A stretch of DNA of 64,000 nt from Terasakiispira papahanaumokuakeensis (GCF_001709345.1 NZ_MDTQ01000001.1:908717-972716), one strand, 5' to 3'; counted from the first letter of the stretch, positions 1 through 10,603 are shown. Notes: generated from the letters alone by a model not told the origin. Translations and numbers: made by a program.

Positions 1-1
1 C

Positions 2-802
2 GATGCGCGTGGTTCGGCAGAGCAAAGCCGATTGACTTTGGATGAGTTGGGACGCCAGCAAGCAGAATTGTCACAGTTGTCGGCGGCGGCTCAGCAGATG
101 TCCGCCGCGACGGGTGAAATTGCTGATAATGCGGATCGTGCAGCATCAGCGGCTCAAGAAGCGGCTGATTCTACCCAGCAAGGGTTGGGCGTGGTGGATC
201 AAAACCGTACCGCGATTGATCAATTGGCTGGACAAGTGAATGGCGCGGCTCAAGTGATCGCAGAGGTTGATGGCCAGGCACAGAAGATTACTGGCATTCT
301 GGCGACCATTCAGGGCATTGCGGAGCAAACCAATCTGTTGGCATTGAATGCCGCCATTGAAGCGGCCCGTGCCGGTGAACATGGTCGCGGTTTTGCTGTG
401 GTGGCGGATGAAGTGCGTGAGCTATCGAGCCGAACCCATCGTTCTACAGAAGAAATCCAGCAGATGATCAGTGAGCTTCAGCAAGTGACTGGACGTGCAG
501 TGAAAGGTATGCAGGCCAGTGAGTCGATGGCGCATGACAGTGTGAGTCATGCGACAGAAGCGGCTGATCAGCTGCGTCAGATTGATCAAGCGAATGCCAC
601 GATTCGTGATATGGCGATTCAGATTGCCAGTGCAGTCGAGGAGCAAAATGCGGTGACGGCAGAGATCAGCGGCAATACGGATCAGATTCGGACCTTGGCT
701 GAGACGCTATCTGAGCAAGCTGATACCGCTCAGCGTCGTGCTCAGGAGTTGAGCGATGTGGCAGATGCACTGAAAGCATTAACCGATCGTTTTAAAGTGT
801 AG
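2..802 (+). CDS. Methyl-accepting chemotaxis protein, 3' part (cut by window edge)
   Basis: This is the cytoplasmic signalling half of a chemoreceptor that would control CheA through CheW. The frame is open from base 2, and its first codons match the equivalent position in the two paralogues downstream, so the gene starts before the window; the ATG-like codon at 32 is internal. The conserved hairpin tip ([20 protein letters not shown]) is followed by the [16 protein letters not shown] stretch. The protein ends in LTDRFKV, with no CheR-tethering NWETF-type pentapeptide. It is nearly identical to the C-terminal halves of the genes at 1169 and 3492, so the three form a tandem paralogous cluster. 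The sensor domain lies outside the window, so its ligand cannot be judged. Confidence 0.95.
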   Translation, partial: DARGSAEQSRLTLDELGRQQAELSQLSAAAQQMSAATGEIADNADRAASAAQEAADSTQQGLGVVDQNRTAIDQLAGQVNGAAQVIAEVDGQAQKITGILATIQGIAEQTNLLALNAAIEAARAGEHGRGFAVVADEVRELSSRTHRSTEEIQQMISELQQVTGRAVKGMQASESMAHDSVSHATEAADQLRQIDQANATIRDMAIQIASAVEEQNAVTAEISGNTDQIRTLAETLSEQADTAQRRAQELSDVADALKALTDRFKV

Positions 803-821
803 TCATCCTGCATTCAGTTTT

Positions 822-850
822 CCGGCCAGACAGGGGGCTGGCCGGTGTTT
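822..850 (+). terminator. Rho-independent terminator after first chemoreceptor
   Basis: A perfect 8-bp stem (CCGGCCAG at 822-829 with CTGGCCGG at 838-845) encloses an 8-nt loop and is followed by a short T-containing tail. It lies 20 bp after the stop codon. The short U-tract makes its strength uncertain. Confidence 0.7.
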
Positions 851-1168
851 AGACTGAGTCCAGTGTTAGAAAGCACTCATCATGTACTTGAACAGCACTT
901 ATAAATGATACCCATACAGGAAAGCAGTGAGTGTTGCTGCTTTCCTTTTTTTGGGCGTGAAATTGAAGTGGTGCTTTATTTATATTTTTTCGTCATGTTG
1001 AAGATGATGTGGGTTAAGTCATTATTTTCTTTCTATTATCCTATTTATTTTGCTTGCTATGCTGAATTTCTGTCTATACTAAATTAAGGAGTTTTACCGG
1101 TTGCCCAGGATGGTCCTAGCTGCAGTGCGCAGGTCGCTGCTGATGATCTTCATAAAGAGAACTGAACT
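851..1168. other. AT-rich intergenic region upstream of second chemoreceptor
   Basis: This gap is visibly AT-rich between about 940 and 1090. A TATACT -10-like hexamer lies at 1075-1080, with only weak -35 candidates (TTGCTT at 1050 or TTGCTA at 1054). It is probably the promoter region of the downstream receptor. I see no convincing sigma-28 site and no coding potential. Confidence 0.4.
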
Positions 1169-3034
1169 ATGGGATTGACCTTTCGGACTCGTCTGTTGGC
1201 ATGTGTCATCAGTCTTTTATTATTGGGTCTTCTCGCCGTAGGAGGGGCCTCTTTTCACATCTTAAAGCAAGAAGTTGAGGAAGCTTCCCGGGCAGAACTG
1301 AATAATACGCTACGTACCGCTTCGGCGATGTCGAAGGAATGGGTGGAAGCCAAGACTCATATGGTTGAAACCATGGCGCATGAGTTGCCAAAGGATAAGT
1401 CCCAGTGGGTTGAGATGCTGACGCTGGGTAAACAATTAGGCAATTTCTTCTACATGTATACGGGCACGGCGGATGGGGAGTATCTCCAAGCTAGGCCCGA
1501 CATTGATCTTCCCGAAGGTTATGATCCTCGGACTCGCCCTTGGTATAAAACGGCGATGAAAGAAGGCAAGCTCACCGTGACATTACCCTATGAGGATGTG
1601 GTCACGGGAGGCTTGTTTATTGCCATGACGATGCCTCTCGCCAATGGTATGGATGGGGTGATGTCAGCTGACGTCAGCGTGACCGATGTGGTCGACAAAC
1701 TCATGAGCTTGTCTGCCCGCTGGACCTCTCAACTCTGGTTGATGGATACCAATAATCAGCTGATTGCACACCCGAATGAAGAGTGGATCGGAAAACCTCT
1801 GAATGATGTTATTCCTGATATGGTGCTGGCTGATGAGGGCTATCTCGGGCACCTGCATTATCAAGGGCAGGACTGGTTGACCGCCACGCTCACGTTGCCG
1901 GAGTTGAAGTGGCGTTTTCTGTTGTTAGTGAGCGAAAAAGAAGCGGTTGCGGCACAGAATCAGTTGCTTTGGCAGATTTCCTTATTAGGCCTGGGCGTCC
2001 TGATTATTGTGGGATTGATTGTCTTTTGGTTGGTGCATCATTTGACCAAACCGCTACGACGTTTAGTGACCCTGATGAATGATATTTCAACGGGTGAAGG
2101 GGATCTGACTTCACGACTGGAGGTAGCGCGTCAAGATGAATTCGGCCAAGTCAGCCTAGCATTTAACCGTTTTGTTGAACGCCTGCAGGGGACGATTCGT
2201 GAAGTGATTGCCTTGTCAGGCAGTTTAACCCAGGATGCGGTGGCCTCCGCGGAACAAAGTCAACGAACCCTCGATGAGATCAGCCGTCAGCAGGAAGAGC
2301 TGGCACAGCTCTCAGCGGCCTCTCAGGAAATGTCGGTGGCGACCGGTGAAATTGCTGGGAATGCGGAACAAACCGCAGCGGCGGCTCAAGATGCGGCGGA
2401 TTCCACCCAGCAAGGGATGCAAGTGGTGGATCAAAACCGTGAAGGTATTAGTCAGTTGGCGCAACAAGTGAATGATGCCTCCCAGATCATTACTGAGGTG
2501 GATGATCAAGTACAGAAAATCACTGGGATTTTGGCAACGATTCAAGGGATTGCTGAGCAAACGAATTTGTTGGCGTTGAATGCGGCGATTGAAGCGGCTC
2601 GGGCGGGTGAGCATGGCCGTGGTTTTGCTGTGGTGGCAGATGAAGTGCGTGAACTCTCTAGTCGGACCCACCGTTCTACCGAAGAAATTCAGAAAATGAT
2701 TGGTGAGTTACAGCGTGTGACTGGCCGAGCCGTGGAGGGCATGCAAGCCAGTGAGGCGATGGCCCATGACAGTGTGGAACATGCCAAAGAAGCCGCTCAG
2801 CGACTGACTCAGATTGATGAAGCGAATACCACCATTCGCGATATGGCGGTACAGATTGCCAGCGCTGTCGAAGAGCAAAATGCGGTGACTTCGGAGATCA
2901 GTGGTAATGCTGAACAGATCAAAGTCGTCTCGGAAACGCTATCAGAACAGGCTCACGTTGCACAACAACGCGCACAAGCGCTGAGTCAAGTCTCACTGTC
3001 ACTGAAAGAGCTGACGGACCGCTTTAGAGTATAG
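1169..3034 (+). CDS. Methyl-accepting chemotaxis protein with dCache_1 sensor
   Basis: A 621-residue transmembrane chemoreceptor. It has a membrane segment at about 10-30, a periplasmic double-Cache sensor to about 265, a second membrane segment at about 268-292, a HAMP domain, and a long coiled-coil signalling domain with the conserved tip. The sensor carries Y118, R123, W125, Y126 (in YDPRTRPWY), D143 (in PYEDVVTG) and D168 (in SADVSV). These match in order and spacing the residues known to bind amino-acid ligands in dCache_1 receptors such as Pseudomonas PctA, so amino-acid sensing is a good inference. It ends LTDRFRV without a CheR-tethering tail. It is the middle gene of three tandem paralogues. 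The start was chosen by homology to the paralogue and by the membrane segment directly after it. Confidence 0.95.
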   Translation: MGLTFRTRLLACVISLLLLGLLAVGGASFHILKQEVEEASRAELNNTLRTASAMSKEWVEAKTHMVETMAHELPKDKSQWVEMLTLGKQLGNFFYMYTGTADGEYLQARPDIDLPEGYDPRTRPWYKTAMKEGKLTVTLPYEDVVTGGLFIAMTMPLANGMDGVMSADVSVTDVVDKLMSLSARWTSQLWLMDTNNQLIAHPNEEWIGKPLNDVIPDMVLADEGYLGHLHYQGQDWLTATLTLPELKWRFLLLVSEKEAVAAQNQLLWQISLLGLGVLIIVGLIVFWLVHHLTKPLRRLVTLMNDISTGEGDLTSRLEVARQDEFGQVSLAFNRFVERLQGTIREVIALSGSLTQDAVASAEQSQRTLDEISRQQEELAQLSAASQEMSVATGEIAGNAEQTAAAAQDAADSTQQGMQVVDQNREGISQLAQQVNDASQIITEVDDQVQKITGILATIQGIAEQTNLLALNAAIEAARAGEHGRGFAVVADEVRELSSRTHRSTEEIQKMIGELQRVTGRAVEGMQASEAMAHDSVEHAKEAAQRLTQIDEANTTIRDMAVQIASAVEEQNAVTSEISGNAEQIKVVSETLSEQAHVAQQRAQALSQVSLSLKELTDRFRV

Positions 3035-3102
3035 TGATTCAATTAGGCGTTGCGGCTCAATAAAGGGCCGCTATTTCATGAGTTGAGCTCTACCATCTGA
3101 TG

Positions 3103-3137
3103 AATCCCGGAGGCGTTAATCCCTCCGGGATTTTTTT
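3103..3137 (+). terminator. Strong Rho-independent terminator after second chemoreceptor
   Basis: An 11-bp perfect stem (AATCCCGGAGG at 3103-3113 with CCTCCGGGATT at 3122-3132) is followed by a run of seven T at 3131-3137. Confidence 0.92.
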
Positions 3138-3491
3138 ATGCTGATGATGAGCGATGCGATGATTGATAAAGCGCTATGGGTCGGTATGAAAATAAAGTGA
3201 TTGTTTTCTGCATGTTTAAACGACATGGAGTGTCATGGTGTGATGACAAGATCGCATAAGCGTTTTGTTTTGCTTGATAGTTGATAAAAATAGTCAACAA
3301 TGGGTCTCTTGTCGTGAGTTTGTAAGCGCTGTGACACGATGCTTTGAGTTGAGTCGCTTTACTTAAACACGTTTTGAATATGGCTTGAGTCTTGCTCGGG
3401 CCATTTAGAGCAAAGCGATGATTGCGCAATAACAATAACCTGCCTTAAAGCAGGACTGTCAAAACACAGAAAATCTGGGGATGGAGAACTG
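3138..3491. other. Intergenic region upstream of third chemoreceptor
   Basis: About 350 bp without a credible gene. The only structure seen is a small 5-bp hairpin (CCTGC at 3439-3443 with GCAGG at 3450-3454) shortly before the gene start. No clear promoter could be assigned. Confidence 0.3.
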
Positions 3492-5360
3492 ATGACGCTT
3501 TCATTTCGGCAGCGCTTATTGATACCTATTTTGGCATTATTGTTGGTGGGGTTGATTACTTTAGGGCTCGTAGCCAACCGGCTGTTGAGCCATGAAGTCC
3601 AACAGGCCACAGAGGGTGAGATTAACAATACATTAAGAGCCGCAGAGATCTTCGTGAATGGCTGGGTGAAGGCGAAAGGGAATGTGTTGAGATCAGTGGC
3701 TCAACATTTGCCGAAAGATCCTCAGCGTTGGCCTGAAGCCTTGACTACCGCGCGTGATGCTGCCGGTTATGATTTGACTTATGTCGGCACAAGTGAAGGC
3801 AAAATGGTGCAATCATTGCCTGAACCGCCTTTACCGGCGGGTTATGATCCGCGTAAACGGCCTTGGTATAGCGCCGCTCAGCGAGCCGGTCAGCTGACGG
3901 TGACGGCACCTTATATGGGCGCTAGCCCGGCAGTCCCTTTGATTTCACTGGTGAGTCCCTTAAGAAACGGCGTGGATGGGGTGATTGCCGGTGATATCCA
4001 GCTGTCTTCATTGACCGAAGAACTGTTGACGCTAAAGACGCGCTGGACATCGCAGCTATGGTTGTTGGATCCGAATGGTCAGCTGATTGCACACCCGGAT
4101 GCCGGTTATTTTCAAAAACCTGTTTCTGAGTTGATTGCTGCTACCGAGCTGCCCGCTCAAGATGGCGTGATTAAAACTCTGCACTACCAGGATCGTGACT
4201 GGTTTGTCGCGACCCGCACTTATGCCAATACCGGATGGCGTTTTGTCCTCTTAGTTGATAAACGTGAGGCCACTGTTGCGAAAGGGCGTTTAGTGTGGCA
4301 GTTAGCGAGCATTGGGCTTGTGATTCTAGTCGTGGTGGCCACAGCGCTGTTGTTGTTAGTGGGCTATCTGACCCGGCCGTTACGCCGTTTAGCGGCGTTG
4401 ATGAATGATATTTCGACGGGGGAAGGTGATTTGACTCGGCGCTTGGATGTTGAACGTCAAGATGAGTTCGGTCAGGTCAGTCAAGCGTTTAACCAATTTA
4501 TTGCCCGGTTGCAGTCGACGATTCGTGAAGTGATTCAACTGGCGGCGCGTTTGAATGACGATGCGCGGTCAACAGCGGATCAGAGCCATCTGACTCTGGA
4601 TGAGATTGCCCGTCAGCAGCAAGAGTTATCGCAACTTTCCGCAGCGGCACAGCAGATGTCGGCAGCAACCGGTGAGATTGCGGGTAATGCTGAGGCAACG
4701 GCGACAGCGGCTCAAGAGGCGGCTGATTCAACTCAAACCGGTTTGAGCGTGGTCGAGCAAAATCGAGAAGCGATCAGTCGTCTGGCGGATCAGGTGAATC
4801 AGGCCAGTGGCGTGATTGGTGATGTTGATGAGCAAGTACAGAATATCACTGGTATTTTGGCGACGATTCAAGGGATTGCCGAACAAACGAATTTATTGGC
4901 ACTGAATGCTGCTATTGAAGCGGCGCGTGCCGGTGAGCATGGCCGCGGATTCGCCGTGGTGGCGGATGAAGTCAGGGATTTATCTAGCCGAACACATCGC
5001 TCGACCGAAGAAATTCAGCACATGATCGACGATCTCAAGCGTGTCACTCAACGGGCGGTTGAAGGGATGACCTCCAGTGAAGCGATGGCACACGAGAGTG
5101 TCGATAATGCGGCTCAAGCCGCTGAGCGATTGCGCCAAATTGACGAATTCAATACGCGCATCCGCGATATGGCGGCGCAAATTGCCAGTGCTGTCGAAGA
5201 GCAAAATGCCGTGACCTCAGAGATGAGCGGTAATACCGAGCAAATTCGAGAAGTCTCTGAAGCCTTGGCGACTCAAGCGGAAAGCGGTCGTCAGCGGGCG
5301 CAAGAGTTAAGTCAGGTCGCTAATGCATTAAAAGCATTAACCGATCGGTTCCGAGTGTAA
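3492..5360 (+). CDS. Methyl-accepting chemotaxis protein with diverged dCache_1 sensor
   Basis: A 622-residue chemoreceptor with the same layout as the preceding gene: N-terminal membrane segment, periplasmic dCache sensor, second membrane segment near 268-292, HAMP and signalling domain. The signalling half is very close to both neighbours; the sensor half is more diverged. Y118, R123, W125, Y126 and D168 of the amino-acid-binding motif are kept. The position equivalent to D143 of the neighbour is glycine, because PYEDVVTG is replaced by [10 protein letters not shown]. This suggests an amino-acid-type receptor with changed specificity. The ATG follows a GGGGATGGAG-like ribosome site. Confidence 0.95.
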   Translation: MTLSFRQRLLIPILALLLVGLITLGLVANRLLSHEVQQATEGEINNTLRAAEIFVNGWVKAKGNVLRSVAQHLPKDPQRWPEALTTARDAAGYDLTYVGTSEGKMVQSLPEPPLPAGYDPRKRPWYSAAQRAGQLTVTAPYMGASPAVPLISLVSPLRNGVDGVIAGDIQLSSLTEELLTLKTRWTSQLWLLDPNGQLIAHPDAGYFQKPVSELIAATELPAQDGVIKTLHYQDRDWFVATRTYANTGWRFVLLVDKREATVAKGRLVWQLASIGLVILVVVATALLLLVGYLTRPLRRLAALMNDISTGEGDLTRRLDVERQDEFGQVSQAFNQFIARLQSTIREVIQLAARLNDDARSTADQSHLTLDEIARQQQELSQLSAAAQQMSAATGEIAGNAEATATAAQEAADSTQTGLSVVEQNREAISRLADQVNQASGVIGDVDEQVQNITGILATIQGIAEQTNLLALNAAIEAARAGEHGRGFAVVADEVRDLSSRTHRSTEEIQHMIDDLKRVTQRAVEGMTSSEAMAHESVDNAAQAAERLRQIDEFNTRIRDMAAQIASAVEEQNAVTSEMSGNTEQIREVSEALATQAESGRQRAQELSQVANALKALTDRFRV

Positions 5361-5443
5361 GTGTCAATGTAAGTGTAATAGCCGCTGTTATGAGGAAGTT
5401 GAGCCCCAGGATGGGATCGTCGCATTGAAGGATCAATGGCTGC

Positions 5444-5480
5444 GCTTGGCGTCCAGAGGACGTCAAGCGGGCTTTATTGA
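5444..5480 (+). terminator. Possible terminator of chemoreceptor cluster
   Basis: An 11-bp stem with one G-U pair (5444-5454 with 5458-5468) has a 3-nt loop and is followed by GGGCTTTATT rather than a clean T-run. It is the best terminator candidate after the third receptor. Confidence 0.4.
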
Positions 5481-5812
5481 GGGCGCTCCCCATTCCGACT
5501 GACCACTCCTGAGCTTTCCCCGCTGTCTTTTCTCTGAATTTCACTGTCTAGCGAGGCCTGTTGATCATGATGATCAGGCTTGATGCTTGACCCTGTGACA
5601 CGAACTGATCAGTGTGCTTTTGACGGTGGCCGGTAGGGGCTTATAACCTTAGTCTTATTTTTTAAACGGTCGTTTGTCTCAACTTTGGCCTTGGTGATAG
5701 AGTCAGAAGATGGGTGAATAAAATCTGAATGCCGGGTTGGTCCGGCCCTTGTGATCCCCGTGGCCTCAATCGTTTGAGGGATTCGATGAATAACAACAAT
5801 CTGGAGGTCTTC
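5481..5812. other. Intergenic region between chemoreceptor cluster and YCF48-like gene
   Basis: It holds a bulged inverted repeat around 5556-5579 (GCCTG...TGATCAGGC) and a ribosome binding site at its end. No promoter elements could be named with confidence and no gene is seen. Confidence 0.35.
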
Positions 5813-6976
5813 ATGCGTGTTGGCCGGCGGTTTGGCTGTCTATCTTTGTTGATGGCGAGCGTTTGGAGTGCGTCATCACAAGCCGCGACAGATCCGAATA
5901 GTTTGCTGTACCCCGCGCTCAAAGCGCCGCTAGCCTCGCAGGCCTTACTGCTGGATGCGGCCACCGCGCCACAGCGGCAGTTGATTGTGGGCGAGCACGG
6001 TATTGTGTTGTACCACGACCAAGCGTCTGCAAGCTGGCAGCAGGCTGATGTGCCGGTCAGCACCATGCTGACTGCAGTGACGCATGTCGCCGATGACATT
6101 TGGCTGGCGGTGGGCCATGACGGCATCATTATTCGCAGTACTGATAATGGGGCTCACTGGTCGCTGGTGCATCATGAAGTCAAGGCGCGTAAGGCAAGGG
6201 CCCAAGCCGATATTGAGCGCCTGAAAAAAGAGATCGCGGCGCTTTCTGAGACGGATGCCGGTGAGGCCTACCCTGATGAGGGGGATGCAGATCAACCCAG
6301 TCTGGATGATCTTGAATATGCATTGGATGATGCCCGTTTTGCACTCGAACACAATGATGTACCGCCCCTGCTGGATGTGATGATGCTGGATGCCCAGCAT
6401 GGTTTTGCTGCCGGGGGGTATAACACCCTGTTGGAAACACACGATGCGGGTGTGTCTTGGCAATATGTTGCTGATCGGCTGCCTAACCCCGAAGGCTTGC
6501 ATAATAATGTGATGGCGCAGGATGGTCAGGGCCATGTGTGGCTGGCGGGTGAGCGAGGGAGCCTTTATCGCTCGGATGATCAAGGCCAGACCTGGCATAG
6601 CGAAAATTCTCCTTATACCGGTTCTTGGTTTGCTTTAACGGCTCTGCCTGATGGCGGCCTGATTCTGGCCGGTTTACGGGGCCATGCCTATTGGCGACAG
6701 CCTGATAGTGAGACATGGCAGTCACTGAATTTGCCCACTGAAACGACGTTTAATGGTGCCAAGGTGCTGCCGAATGATCAGGTGGTCTTATTAGGGCAGG
6801 GTGGTATTTTTGCCCACGGAGTATTACCCCATTTGACGCTATCGGCATTGCCGGAGCGAGAATCACTGCTGACGGCGATCAAGCGTAAGGATCAGGTGAT
6901 CGGGGTGGGGCAAGGCGGTATTCATCGCCTGTCGTTTTCTGCGGATTCGGCCGCGCATCAGGAGGAAGCTAAATAA
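5813..6976 (+). CDS. Exported YCF48/BNR-repeat beta-propeller protein
   Basis: A periplasmic beta-propeller-type protein of 387 residues. The chosen ATG has GGAGG five bases upstream (5803-5807) and directly begins a signal peptide, with hydrophobic CLSLLMASVW and a likely cleavage after SSQA; an upstream in-frame ATG at 5729 lacks both. Repeats with the BNR/YCF48 look recur (RSTDNGAHWSLV, ETHDAGVSWQYV, RSDDQGQTWHSE), each with the G-x-x-W signature. Between the first and second repeats is an insertion of about 70 residues, charged and coiled-coil-like (KARAQADIERLKKEIAAL). Its stop overlaps the start of the RND exporter gene (TAATG), indicating translational coupling. YCF48-like proteins are known as assembly factors in photosystem II; here a partner role for the exporter is inferred from context only. 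Confidence 0.85.
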   Translation: MRVGRRFGCLSLLMASVWSASSQAATDPNSLLYPALKAPLASQALLLDAATAPQRQLIVGEHGIVLYHDQASASWQQADVPVSTMLTAVTHVADDIWLAVGHDGIIIRSTDNGAHWSLVHHEVKARKARAQADIERLKKEIAALSETDAGEAYPDEGDADQPSLDDLEYALDDARFALEHNDVPPLLDVMMLDAQHGFAAGGYNTLLETHDAGVSWQYVADRLPNPEGLHNNVMAQDGQGHVWLAGERGSLYRSDDQGQTWHSENSPYTGSWFALTALPDGGLILAGLRGHAYWRQPDSETWQSLNLPTETTFNGAKVLPNDQVVLLGQGGIFAHGVLPHLTLSALPERESLLTAIKRKDQVIGVGQGGIHRLSFSADSAAHQEEAK

Positions 6977-9327
6977 TGACATCATCTGTGACTCCCCCTG
7001 ATCAGCATCCTCAGGCCAATACGCAAGGCCCATGGATTGAGCGCCTGTTCTTCAAACATCGTGTCTTCTGGTGTGTGTTGTTTGTGATCGTCACCTTGTT
7101 GTTGGGGTGGCGGGCGACAATGGTGAAACCTGAGGCCAGTTTTGAAAAGCTGATCCCTTTGACCCACCCCTACATTGAGAATCTCATGGCCCGGCGCGAT
7201 GACCTTAAAGGGCTAGCGAATTCGGTGCGCATTGCGGTGACAGTGAAAGGGGATGGCGACATCTTTGATGCTGATTACATGGCGCATCTGCGCAAAGTGT
7301 ATGACGAAGTGATGTTTATGCCGGGGGTGGATCGTTCAGCGGTCAAGTCGCTTTGGGCCCCCTCAGTGCGTTGGACGGAGGTGACGGAGGCAGGGTTTGC
7401 CGGTGGGACGGTCATTCCTGACACTTATTCTGGCGATGCGGCTAGCCTGAAGCGGTTGCGTGAGAATGTCTTGAAATCGGGCCAGGTCGGTATTCTGGTC
7501 GCCAATGATTTTCGGTCGACGATCATTCAAGCGCCGCTGTTGGAAACGGTGGATGGGCAGCCGCTGGATTATCAAGCCATGTCGGCGCGGTTGAATGAAC
7601 TGCGCACTCAGTTTTCGACCGACCAGTATGATATTCGTATCATCGGCTTTGCCAAGTTGATTGGTGATTTGATCGATGGGGCGACCCAAGTGGTCTTCTT
7701 CTTCCTCTTGGCGATTGCGATTACCTTTGTCCTGTTGTGGCTTTATTCGCGCTGTTTGGTCAGCACCATTATCCCCCTGGTGTGCTCGATCATTGCCGTT
7801 ATCTGGCAGTTGGGCTTGTTACAGTTGATGGGCTATGGTCTTGATCCTTACTCGATGCTGGTGCCTTTTCTGGTCTTTGCGATTGCGGTTTCCCACGGGG
7901 TTCAGGTGATCAATGCCACGGCCATCGAAGCAGCTCAAGGCGCGGGCAAAATGATGGCCGCCCGACTGGCGTTCCGAGGGCTTTATATTGCTGGGATGCT
8001 GGCGCTGGTTTCGGATGCCATTGGGTTTATGACGCTGTTGTTTATTGAAATCCAGGTGATTCAAGATCTGGCCATCGCAGCGGCCCTCGGGGTGGCGGTG
8101 GTGATCCTGACCAACTTGGTGTTGTTACCTATCCTGATGTCTTGGTTAGGGGTGAGCCGCACGAGCATTGAGCGGGTCGACCGGGCTCAGCATCAGACCT
8201 CGCCGATATGGCATCGCCTGTCTTTTTTGAGTCATGCTCGGGCGGCGCCTATTTCCTTACTGATCGCATTAGGGCTTGGGATTGTCGGCTTATATGGCAG
8301 TAGCCAATTGCAAATCGGGGATTTGGATGAAGGCGCCCCTGAGCTGCGCCCAGACTCTCAGTACAATCAAGATAATGCCTATATCACCCATCACTATGCC
8401 ACTTCCGCTGATGTTCTGGTGGTGATGGTGACGACCCCTGAGCAGCAGTGCGTGGCCTATCCCGCAATGCAGATGGTGGATCGGTTCGAATGGATGATGC
8501 GTAATGTCGAGGGCGTGCAAGGGACGCTGTCTCCAGTCAGTATTGCCAAGCGTGTGATTGCCGGTTTCAACGAAGGCAGTTTGAAATGGCAAACCTTATC
8601 TCGTAATCAATACGTGCTGAACCAGGCGATGAGTAATGTGCCACCGGGGTTGGTCAATAACCGATGTGATCTGTTGCCGGTGATTCTGTATTTGCAGGAT
8701 CATAAAGCTGAGACCTTGTCGCGGGTGACGCATCAGGTGGAAAATTTTGCTTCTGCTCATAATAGTGATCATGCACGCTTTATGTTGGCGGCCGGTAGTG
8801 CCGGGATTGAAGCGGCGACCAATGAAGAAATTCGGCGTGCACAGAACTTTATGTTGGCCTTTGTTTATGCGGTGGTGTCGATCTTAGTCTTAGTGACATT
8901 CCGCAGCTGGCGCGCGGTGGTCTGTATTGTCGCTCCTCTGGGGTTGACGTCGGTACTGTGTCAGGCGTTGATGGCTTGGTTGGGCATCGGTGTAAAAGTC
9001 GCCACCTTACCGGTGATTGCGCTGGGTGTCGGGATCGGGGTCGACTACGGCATTTATATCTATTCACGCTTGAAGGCCTACATGCAGGCGGGCGAGCGAT
9101 TGCAAGATGCCTATTACCATACCCTGCGCTCGACTGGTAAAGCCGTGAGTTTTACGGGATTAACCTTGGCGATTGGCGTCGGCACTTGGGCCTTCTCGCC
9201 GATTAAATTCCAGGCGGATATGGGGATTCTGCTGACCTTTATGTTCCTATGGAACATGATTGGTGCGCTGTGGTTGTTGCCTGCGATTGCGCATTATCTA
9301 TTAGGCCGAAAACAGCCTGCATCATAG
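6976..9327 (+). CDS. RND/MMPL-family exporter
   Basis: A 783-residue inner-membrane transporter of the RND superfamily (COG1033/MMPL type). It has one membrane segment near 30-48, a periplasmic domain, a block of about five segments (residues 235-390), a second segment near 420 with another periplasmic domain, and a second block of segments near 615-775. This is the internal duplication typical of RND proteins. Conserved polar features include GIGVDYGIYIYSRLK in the second half. There is no membrane-fusion or TolC gene next to it. The start overlaps the upstream stop codon by one base. The substrate is unknown; related proteins move lipids or hydrophobic compounds. Confidence 0.9.
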   Translation: MTSSVTPPDQHPQANTQGPWIERLFFKHRVFWCVLFVIVTLLLGWRATMVKPEASFEKLIPLTHPYIENLMARRDDLKGLANSVRIAVTVKGDGDIFDADYMAHLRKVYDEVMFMPGVDRSAVKSLWAPSVRWTEVTEAGFAGGTVIPDTYSGDAASLKRLRENVLKSGQVGILVANDFRSTIIQAPLLETVDGQPLDYQAMSARLNELRTQFSTDQYDIRIIGFAKLIGDLIDGATQVVFFFLLAIAITFVLLWLYSRCLVSTIIPLVCSIIAVIWQLGLLQLMGYGLDPYSMLVPFLVFAIAVSHGVQVINATAIEAAQGAGKMMAARLAFRGLYIAGMLALVSDAIGFMTLLFIEIQVIQDLAIAAALGVAVVILTNLVLLPILMSWLGVSRTSIERVDRAQHQTSPIWHRLSFLSHARAAPISLLIALGLGIVGLYGSSQLQIGDLDEGAPELRPDSQYNQDNAYITHHYATSADVLVVMVTTPEQQCVAYPAMQMVDRFEWMMRNVEGVQGTLSPVSIAKRVIAGFNEGSLKWQTLSRNQYVLNQAMSNVPPGLVNNRCDLLPVILYLQDHKAETLSRVTHQVENFASAHNSDHARFMLAAGSAGIEAATNEEIRRAQNFMLAFVYAVVSILVLVTFRSWRAVVCIVAPLGLTSVLCQALMAWLGIGVKVATLPVIALGVGIGVDYGIYIYSRLKAYMQAGERLQDAYYHTLRSTGKAVSFTGLTLAIGVGTWAFSPIKFQADMGILLTFMFLWNMIGALWLLPAIAHYLLGRKQPAS

Positions 9328-9361
9328 ACAACGACTCATCACTCAAACACGATATCGATTT

Positions 9362-9386
9362 AACCCCGGCTTGCCGGGGTTTTTTA
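9362..9386 (+). terminator. Rho-independent terminator after RND exporter gene
   Basis: A 9-bp perfect stem (AACCCCGGC at 9362-9370 with GCCGGGGTT at 9373-9381) with a two-base loop interval is followed by T6. It closes the YCF48-like/exporter operon. Confidence 0.9.
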
Positions 9387-9467
9387 TATGGGATTTATAT
9401 CGCAGTATCTTGTCTTTATGGATCTCAAGATTGATCGCAAGTCACTCATCACAATAAGGCGCATATC

Positions 9468-10394
9468 ATGTCTGATTTACCTCTTGGGTTGGTTGGTGTG
9501 GGCAAAATAGCGCGTGACCAGCACCTGCCTGCGATAGCCGTAACGTCAGCTTGTCACTGTGTGGCGACGGCTGATCCTTATGCAAGCTTACCTGATGTAC
9601 CCAGCTACGATTCCTTGACCGCTATGCTGGATGATAACCCCGGATTAAAAGCCGTATCGATTTGTACGCCCACTCACTTACGTTATGAGCAAGCGCGGCA
9701 GGCGTTATTGCGTGGCCGACATGTGTTGTTAGAAAAGCCACCGGGGGCCACGCTCAGTGAGGTCGAAGCTTTGGTGGCATTAGCCGAGCAGCAAGGTGTG
9801 ACCCTGTTCGCTGCCTTGCACTCTCGCTTTGCGCCGGGGGTGAGCAAAGCTCAGCAATGGCTTGCTCAGCGCCGGATTCACCATGTTGATATTCAGTGGA
9901 AGGAAGATGTCCGTGTGTGGCATCCAGGTCAAGCGTGGATCTGGCAGGCCGGAGGAATGGGCGTGTTTGATCCGGGCATTAATGCCTTTTCAATCGCCAC
10001 GGCGATTTTACCCCAGCCCTTTTTTCTGCAGCAGGCTCGCCTGGACGTACCGCGTAATTGTCAAACGCCTATTGCGGCTGATCTGACTTTCCGGGATGAA
10101 AATGGCGCGTCTATTGGCGCTCATTTTGACTTTCGTCAGCAAGGCCCTCAAACCTGGGATATTCACGTGGAAACGGATGGGGGCTTGCTCAGCTTAACCC
10201 AAGGCGGTTGTCAATTAAGTATCCAAGGTGACGTGATTGTCAATGAGCCCGAACATGAATATGCCGGCCTTTATGCGCACTTTGTGGAGTTGGTGTCAGC
10301 ACAGCAAAGTGATGTGGATATGGCACCGCTAAGGCTGGTGGCTGATGCCTTTTTATATGGCCGTCGGGAAATGGTTGAGGCATTTGTTGAGTAG
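9468..10394 (+). CDS. Gfo/Idh/MocA family aldose 1-dehydrogenase (galactose/arabinose type)
   Basis: A 308-residue NAD(P)-dependent sugar dehydrogenase. The N-terminal Rossmann fold begins GLVGVGKIARDQHLPAI and the catalytic-lysine motif LEKPPGATL follows at about 90. The sequence closely recalls D-galactose 1-dehydrogenase of Pseudomonas and L-arabinose 1-dehydrogenase of Azospirillum, which oxidise the sugar to the lactone in non-phosphorylating pathways. A downstream mutarotase (supplying the right anomer) and an AraFGH-type importer support a role in the first step of L-arabinose or D-galactose oxidation. No lactonase or aldonate dehydratase lies in the window. An inverted repeat ATCTTG-N13-CAAGAT upstream (9407-9431) could be an operator. 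Confidence 0.85.
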   Translation: MSDLPLGLVGVGKIARDQHLPAIAVTSACHCVATADPYASLPDVPSYDSLTAMLDDNPGLKAVSICTPTHLRYEQARQALLRGRHVLLEKPPGATLSEVEALVALAEQQGVTLFAALHSRFAPGVSKAQQWLAQRRIHHVDIQWKEDVRVWHPGQAWIWQAGGMGVFDPGINAFSIATAILPQPFFLQQARLDVPRNCQTPIAADLTFRDENGASIGAHFDFRQQGPQTWDIHVETDGGLLSLTQGGCQLSIQGDVIVNEPEHEYAGLYAHFVELVSAQQSDVDMAPLRLVADAFLYGRREMVEAFVE

Positions 10395-10603
10395 GCTAAT
10401 GCCCCACTTTAGTCGTGTATGGATGAGACCGCCGTTGCGGAAACCACTCATTTATCAGTCTTTTTCTTTGAGATAACCAAAATGATATTGAGTTCAGCCG
10501 ACTTTGATATTGGTTGGTTATAGCGTGCTTCGTTAGGGTAGTGATACATCAGCGGTTCTCCTACCGCTTGAATAACAATAATGATGATAAGAGGAGAGCG
10601 ATC

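Noticed and set aside
905..1087. 60-codon frame between chemoreceptors
   Set aside because: Hydrophobic translation arises from an AT-rich promoter-like stretch; no ribosome site or family match.
5945..6598. 217-codon open frame on the minus strand
   Set aside because: Antisense to the YCF48-like gene, which has the signal peptide, repeats and ribosome site.
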